A stretch of DNA of 64,000 bases, from NCBI GenBank assembly GCA_014905825.1, contig JACGCN010000013.1, positions 682,001 to 746,000 of the forward strand, given 5' to 3'. This document shows positions 58,936 to 64,000 of this stretch, in pieces (position 1 is the stretch's first letter; every line of letters starts with the position of its first letter). Source of the DNA: Lyophyllum atratum. Its lineage: Eukaryota > Basidiomycota > Agaricomycetes > Agaricales > Lyophyllaceae. The notes under the pieces were generated by a model. That model saw only the letters and a list, made by a program, of their open reading frames with translations. It was not told where the DNA came from and did not search any database. The position numbers were made by a program, and so were the translations under genes.

Positions 58936-60702
58936 TTTGTGTTTTTGGTGTGAGGTTGTGGGGTTGTCTGTGTTCGTCGTCGTCGACTTTTAGAGGCTTT
59001 GGGTATTTAAATCGTAAGCTGTAGGCAGCATCGCCCTCGTCCGCGACAAATTATGATGATCACCGTGATGAACCATTCATAGACACAGCATTGGTGATTG
59101 GAATGTTTGAGACGACCGACTGCGACTGACTACAAGCTGCCGCCAGGCAACAGCCGCATATACGCTAAAAGCACCCCTGAAGGAAGTGTCCAGGACACCG
59201 AGACTTGAGAGTGAGAGGCTTGAGAGTGAAGCAGCGACAAAGCAGCGAAGGGGGCAAGGAGGACAATCGGGAGTGCAACTTTCGCTTGCCGACCTTTGCC
59301 GACAATATTTGCTTCTGAGGTTGGTAGCAAATATAGCTCGTGTTCGCTGGCATTGGCCGAGGTTCCTCGGAGCCTCCTCCGCCATCACACGTCTTGCATG
59401 ACCACTGATTCAAAGCTTCGAATTCTGCTTTGTTCACAACGCAATCGCACTTCTCTCGTGCCCTGTGGGAAGGGCGAATCAAAGAATACAAGTCATCTAC
59501 TTGGATATCTTCTATACATCGTGTTTCTCCTCCGTTTATGTGGAACTGCTCCCAGGTCAACCTGACTCTTGTTGAAGAACATGGGGGCTCCGACATGCTC
59601 TATCTACGTCACCTGTTTGTTTTTCTGATTTGCGACCATCTCAAATCCTGGCTTTATTCCAAAGTTGGGTGCGCCCACGCGGTTCCAAATGGAAGATCTG
59701 TGCATCAAGGGGCACACGTTTGTTGACACGAAAACCTCGCTGCAGCATAATATGATTTATCGGTATCGGACAATTCAGCCACGGTCAAAAATATCATGAT
59801 TTCGCATTCTGGCGGTGATCTGGGCACATGGGGAAGGTATCATGAGGCCGTCCAGAAAAGGATACACCTATCTACCCGACGCACATCTTCAACGGCAATC
59901 CATGCGATCGATCATAACTGTCGGTACTTGTTGTAGCAGGATTCAGCATCCTGTGATACGGAGCAGGGTGTTGGTCTATTCCGCCGTTATTCGGAACTTG
60001 GACTGGTCTACGAAACGTCCTCCGTTACACTTCCTAGACACTTCTAACCCACAATGCACCACTGACTTGTTGATCACGCCATCTACCGAGATCCTCTCTT
60101 AAGATATACCGATAAGCAGTTCCACAAGGTGCATAGTCAAATCAGCGGGTGAGTGCTTCGATGTATGTCTCCCCGCATGCTCCTCAATCGAATGTCCACA
60201 GGTTTCAATAACGGACAGCCTCGTGCTAATCAGAACACGCGATGGCAGCTACCCCTAGGCCTTATGCAGTTTCTCATTGTGGTGGCCATTTCCCTCGACC
60301 ATGCCAATAGATACCCGCCAATGCTGCCATGTAAACACGCCGAAACTTTCCAAGGCGAAACGTGATCGCGGGACGGAGTCATTCAGCTCAACCGCCATGT
60401 CGACTCTTTTGCTGGGCATCTGTTTTGGTGTTTATGTGTTTGTTGCTAGAAGAACTCTTCCTCGTGCGACATATGCTTGATTTTGATAAGGATTGTCTTC
60501 TCCACCTTGCTTCAACAACCTAACCGGAACATGCATTACAACCTGTTCATGTGTCCGATTATGGACGCGTGGATATTGTATCTGCTTTTGGTGACTACAC
60601 CCGGCGCGACATGGATTGAAAGTATAAAGGCAAGCTCCACGCAATTCACATCCCTCACACTTTCTCGAGTGCCCAACAATCCCGTTCACTTCCTCGTCCA
60701 CC
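58936..60702. other. Long gap; weak ORF at 59165-59596 (-)
   Basis: The longest frame is 143 codons on the minus strand (59596-59165). Its middle (CIEDIQVDDLYSLIRPSHRA, then CDCVVNKAEFEALNQWSCKTC) looks protein-like and has four clustered Cys, but no splice partners, homolog or promoter could be recognised. A direct repeat (CTTGAGAGTGAG) lies near 59204-59228. The right end is the promoter of the protease gene. Confidence 0.4.
60623..60629 (+). promoter_or_regulatory. TATA box of subtilisin gene
   Basis: TATAAAG, 74 bp upstream of the ATG at 60703; a strong core promoter as often found for secreted-enzyme genes. Confidence 0.6.
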
Positions 60703-62637
60703 ATGCGCTTCTTCACCGCTGTCCTCGCCGCCGTTGCTTTGGCTGTCCCAGCCTTTGCCTCCCCCGCCACGATCCATGCCGTGCAAAAGTTCGACGGTCA
60801 GACCACCGGCAGATACATCGTCAAGCTGAAGGACGGTGTTGCGAAGGCGTCCGTTATCGGAAAGCTGAAAGCGAAGACCACCCACGAATGGGAAGTCATC
60901 AATGGATTCGCCAGTGAGTGGGCTAATATACTAGTTTACTTATTGCTAACCGTGTATTACAAGGCGAACTCGATGACGAGTCTCTCGCCGCTCTCCGCGC
61001 CAACCCTGACGTCGAGTACATCTCCGAGGATGGTATCATGCATACCATGACAACCCAGTTCGTGTGTTGCTCTATTTATGAGCTCAGTCACTTATTCCAT
61101 CATTAGGACCAACGCACCTTGGGGTCTTTCCAGGTTGAGCTCGAGCACCAAGCTCGCCAACCAGGACACCAGGTTGGTTCCTACTTCTTGATATTCCTCA
61201 CTTAGCTGACCGAAATGGTACAGTGCCCTTACCTTCAGCTACACCTACGATCCGTCCGCGGGTAACGGTGTTGATATCTACGTTGTTGGTACGTGATTGT
61301 CCAGAGATGTTCGTATGGAAGCTAATTTCTTTTCTACCCACCACAGACACTGGTAAGTCGCTAGAGTAATTATGATTGCTTCATGAGCGATGTCTGACAG
61401 TCTTCCGAAGGTGTTTACACCGGCCACGTAAGTCTATCCGCTTCTATTATCTCTACCTTGCCTCATATTGGCTATAGTCGACATTCGGTGGTCGTGCACG
61501 ATGGGGCGCCACTTTCGGCGGTTACGCATCAGCCGATGGCAACGGCCACGGCACTCACTGCGCGTATGTTACCTACCGGTCGCCCGTGACTTCTCACGAC
61601 TGACCTAATTCGTATTAGTGGTACCGCCGCAGGAAGCCAATACGGTGTTGCCAAGTCGGCTAGCATCATCGCCGTCAAGGTTCTCAGCGATTCTGGGTGA
61701 GTGGATAGGGTGACGCACACGGAGCTCGAGAACTCAAACATTTTTGATTTTGAACAGCTCCGGCGCAGTTTCTGATATGTACGTTGACTACTATGTCGAT
61801 CTTTGTTTGTCATTCTGAACGCTTTGGTACAGCGTCTCTGGCTTGAACTGGGTCCTCTCCTCTGCCCAGAGCTCTGGTCGTCCCTCGATCGTCTCCATGT
61901 CCCTCGGTGGTAGCGCCTCGACTGCCATGGACAACGCTGTGGCCTCCGTAAGTCTTCTAATGTCGTAAATAATGGTCCAGAATTCTCATGATCTAAATTT
62001 AGCTCACCGCCGGTGGTGTCCACGTCGCTGTTAGTACCAATTCCTCGCTTCCACTCTTTCACCCTTCAAGCCGCCTGATCATTAACTTAGGTCGCGGCCG
62101 GAAACTCTAACGTTGATGCTGGAACAACCTCCCCCGCCCGTGCCCCCAGCGCCGTCACCGTTGGTGCTAGCACGATCGCCGACGCCAGGGCCTCTTTCTC
62201 CAACTACGGCTCAGTCGTCGACATCTTCGCCCCCGGCCAGAACGTCATCAGCTCCTGGATCGGCAGCAGCACCGTAAGTAGTCCCGTCGAGTCCATGTCG
62301 TCTATTGGCTTAATATTCTGCTCTTTCTTAAGGCCACCAACAACATCTCTGGCACTTCCATGGTACGATCTTCCGTTCTCGTTTGTTAAAAGAACTTTGC
62401 TGATTTCGCCTGCGACTTCACAGGCCACCCCCCACATTGCCGGTTTGATCGCCTACTTCATTGGCCGCAGCGGAAACGTCAGCCCTGCTACCATGTCCGC
62501 CAACATCAAGACCTTGAGCTTGAAGGGTGTCCTCAGCGGTATTCGTAAGTCTTTAATGAATCATGGGAAGTCGACGAGCCGTCTAATCCTTCTTCCCAGC
62601 CTCTGGCACCATCAACGACTTGGCTCACAACGCCTAA
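60703..62637 (+). CDS. Secreted subtilisin-like serine protease (S8, proteinase K type)
   Basis: ATG 60703, stop 62635-62637, about a dozen exons (exon 1 is 60703-60913, exon 2 starts 60964). The signal peptide [20 protein letters not shown] is followed by an I9 inhibitor propeptide ([19 protein letters not shown] ... [11 protein letters not shown], then [20 protein letters not shown]). The mature part starts near '[12 protein letters not shown]'. Catalytic triad: Asp in 'VDIYVVDTG', His in '[20 protein letters not shown]', Ser in '[15 protein letters not shown]'; oxyanion Asn in '[12 protein letters not shown]'. About 375 aa. The catalytic Asp codon is completed by a 6-nt exon (61347-61352). 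It probably acts in extracellular protein digestion. No GPI anchor or extra domain. Confidence 0.93.
61347..61352 (+). other. Six-nucleotide microexon (ACACTG)
   Basis: Flanked by ccacag and gtaagt. It supplies the last two bases of the catalytic Asp codon, the Thr codon and the first base of the next Gly codon in VVDTG. Without it the motif and reading frame are lost, which makes the exon compelling despite its size. Confidence 0.8.
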
Positions 62638-62923
62638 AGGGAGAGGTTGCGGTGACAATATGGCAGCGTTAAGAATAGCAGTAGTAAAGAAGGCCTGAGT
62701 TGCGCATCCCAAATGTACCTGTCTGTAAACAAAACAATCACGATCATGTATTCATCATCATTGCGCGGTCGCTTCGTAAGGACTGGTCTACGCTTCTAGG
62801 AATCGAAAGCCAATGATGAGAAGATTAAATAGGGGACGATGAATTGCGGAAGCAGGCTATACGAAAGTTAAGTATAGGTATACAGTACTTCTTGTTCGCG
62901 GTAGTAAGGAGACGGAAATGGAA

Positions 62924-64000
62924 TCAACGAGCCCAAAATGCGCTCCCCGTTGTCCGCTGTTCTCCTTTAACATACATAAACCACTGTGGTGCCATACGCA
63001 CAGTGTCATTTCTATCACCATGGATCGTAGTACCAACATGGCCAGCAAGCATCGTGCACTGCGATTGAACCCCCGTCGAAATATCCTGTACTAACACATC
63101 GACTTCCGCATACCCCTCAGGAGGCGCCCATACTCGCGGGAACCACACTCCATCAAACGTGAGGCCCGTCACCCACTCCGGCACGTTGCCCCTCGCCCGG
63201 CGCACGTCAGCTCCTTGTTGCTTCTTGGCCTCAAAGAAAAGACCCTTGCTGTCCCATGCACAGAACGCGCTAATCCACCCGCTAATAAACGGCACCTGGG
63301 AGCCCCCCGGTACCTCGTGGACCATCCGTTCCCAGAAGTCCTTATCAGCCGCTGGCCCGCCCTCGTCGAATGCCCGCACGAACCGCTTCAGGATCGCGCG
63401 CAGCATCCCCGCCCACTCGGTGGGTTCCGGGCCGAATTCGGGGATCTTGTCGATGCGGTCGAGGATGGATTGCCAGTCGGATTGCGTTCCTTCGATGGTG
63501 ATGGAGGGGATGCCACATCCGAACATCATGACATATCGGAAGTATCTGAGAATATACGGGTTACGGGTTAAACTTAGAGAATGCACGGTGTCAACGTGTA
63601 GACTTACTCCTTCAGTGTGGACATGACGAGGGCGGAGCAGATGACAGTGTCGTTTGGTGTGGTGGTGGAGAAGTTGGGTAGCACCCAGGAAACAAGTGAT
63701 TTATCCTTCACCTAATATGTGGGTGCGTAAGTACAACGGGAATCATTGACGTGACTGGAAGGCTGCAAACGTTTTCGTCGATCTGCCCGCTCATTTGAAC
63801 GGCCAATTCGCCAAAGTCGACCTCCTCGATAGTCAGGGCGGAAGACAGAACGACGAGCGTTTTCCGTCCCGTATGATCTACGAACTTTCCACGCAACTCC
63901 TCTGCATGGGCGTTTATGCTGGCCGTCGAGAGATTATTAGCTAACATGTTTGCCAGTGAAAAGCTCCGAGGTGGTACATACTAGAAGTTCAATTGTGATA
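62924..64000 (-). CDS. DUF4419 domain protein (5' part beyond window)
   Basis: Enters from the right edge: partial exon 64000-63982 (QLNFY), exon 63918 to about 63772 (INAHAEELRGKFVDHTGRKT ... QMSGQIDEN), an exon of about 103 nt (VKDKSLVSWVLPNFSTTTPN ... ALVMSTLKE), then the last exon to the stop at 62924 (YFRYVMMFGCGIPSITIEGT, 'WAGMLRAILKRFVRAFD', 'FISGWISAFCAWDSKG'). This matches the DUF4419 family, widespread in fungi and without a known biochemical function. The C-terminal section 'APPEGYAEVDVLVQD' is typical. At least the N-terminal third lies outside the window. Confidence 0.85.

Overview
This is nuclear DNA of a filamentous basidiomycete, most likely an Agaricomycete. Nearly every gene is broken by many 45-70 bp GT-AG introns. 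Gene families typical of that class are present (DUF6533 and DUF6534 membrane proteins, F-box/leucine-rich proteins, questin-oxidase-like proteins), next to ordinary eukaryotic housekeeping genes. Exon boundaries were worked out by hand from splice signals and reading-frame continuity. Where the exon lengths are stated to add up to whole codons, I checked the sum.

Left third (1-19.4 kb), an accessory-looking region: the 5' end of a probable SnoaL-like gene running off the left edge; a dead C-4 methylsterol oxidase (ERG25) copy with two in-frame TAG codons and other lesions; an F-box protein followed by a questin-oxidase-like gene; a DUF6533 membrane protein; a tandemly duplicated ~1.35 kb unit carrying two copies of an unknown small gene plus a truncated third unit; a second F-box gene followed by a second questin-oxidase-like gene; a pure 26-G run; and an alpha/beta hydrolase.

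Middle (19.4-39 kb), mostly conserved genes: an intron-containing tRNA-Phe(GAA); a large SulP-STAS-cyclic-nucleotide-binding transporter sharing a 145 bp divergent promoter with the pre-mRNA cleavage factor CFIm25; a 1,426-residue RhoGEF; a phytanoyl-CoA dioxygenase-like enzyme; a Rab18-like GTPase; and a DUF6534 membrane protein.

Right part (39-64 kb): a MurQ-like etherase fused to a BadF/NAGK-type amino-sugar kinase, which has the make-up of a bacterial cell-wall sugar salvage enzyme; a nucleotide-sugar-type transporter; a small unknown gene; a ZIP zinc transporter; an ornithine cyclodeaminase/mu-crystallin-like gene whose 3' end has been tandemly copied; a disordered protein with a long internal duplication; O-acetylhomoserine sulfhydrylase; a coiled-coil protein; an ankyrin protein; a secreted subtilisin with a 6-nt microexon; and a DUF4419 gene cut by the right edge.

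The genes do not form one pathway. The most interesting local signals are the kinase-etherase fusion, the repeated F-box + questin-oxidase pairing, and several fresh-looking tandem duplications. I see no CRISPR array, virus, intact transposon or polyketide synthase.
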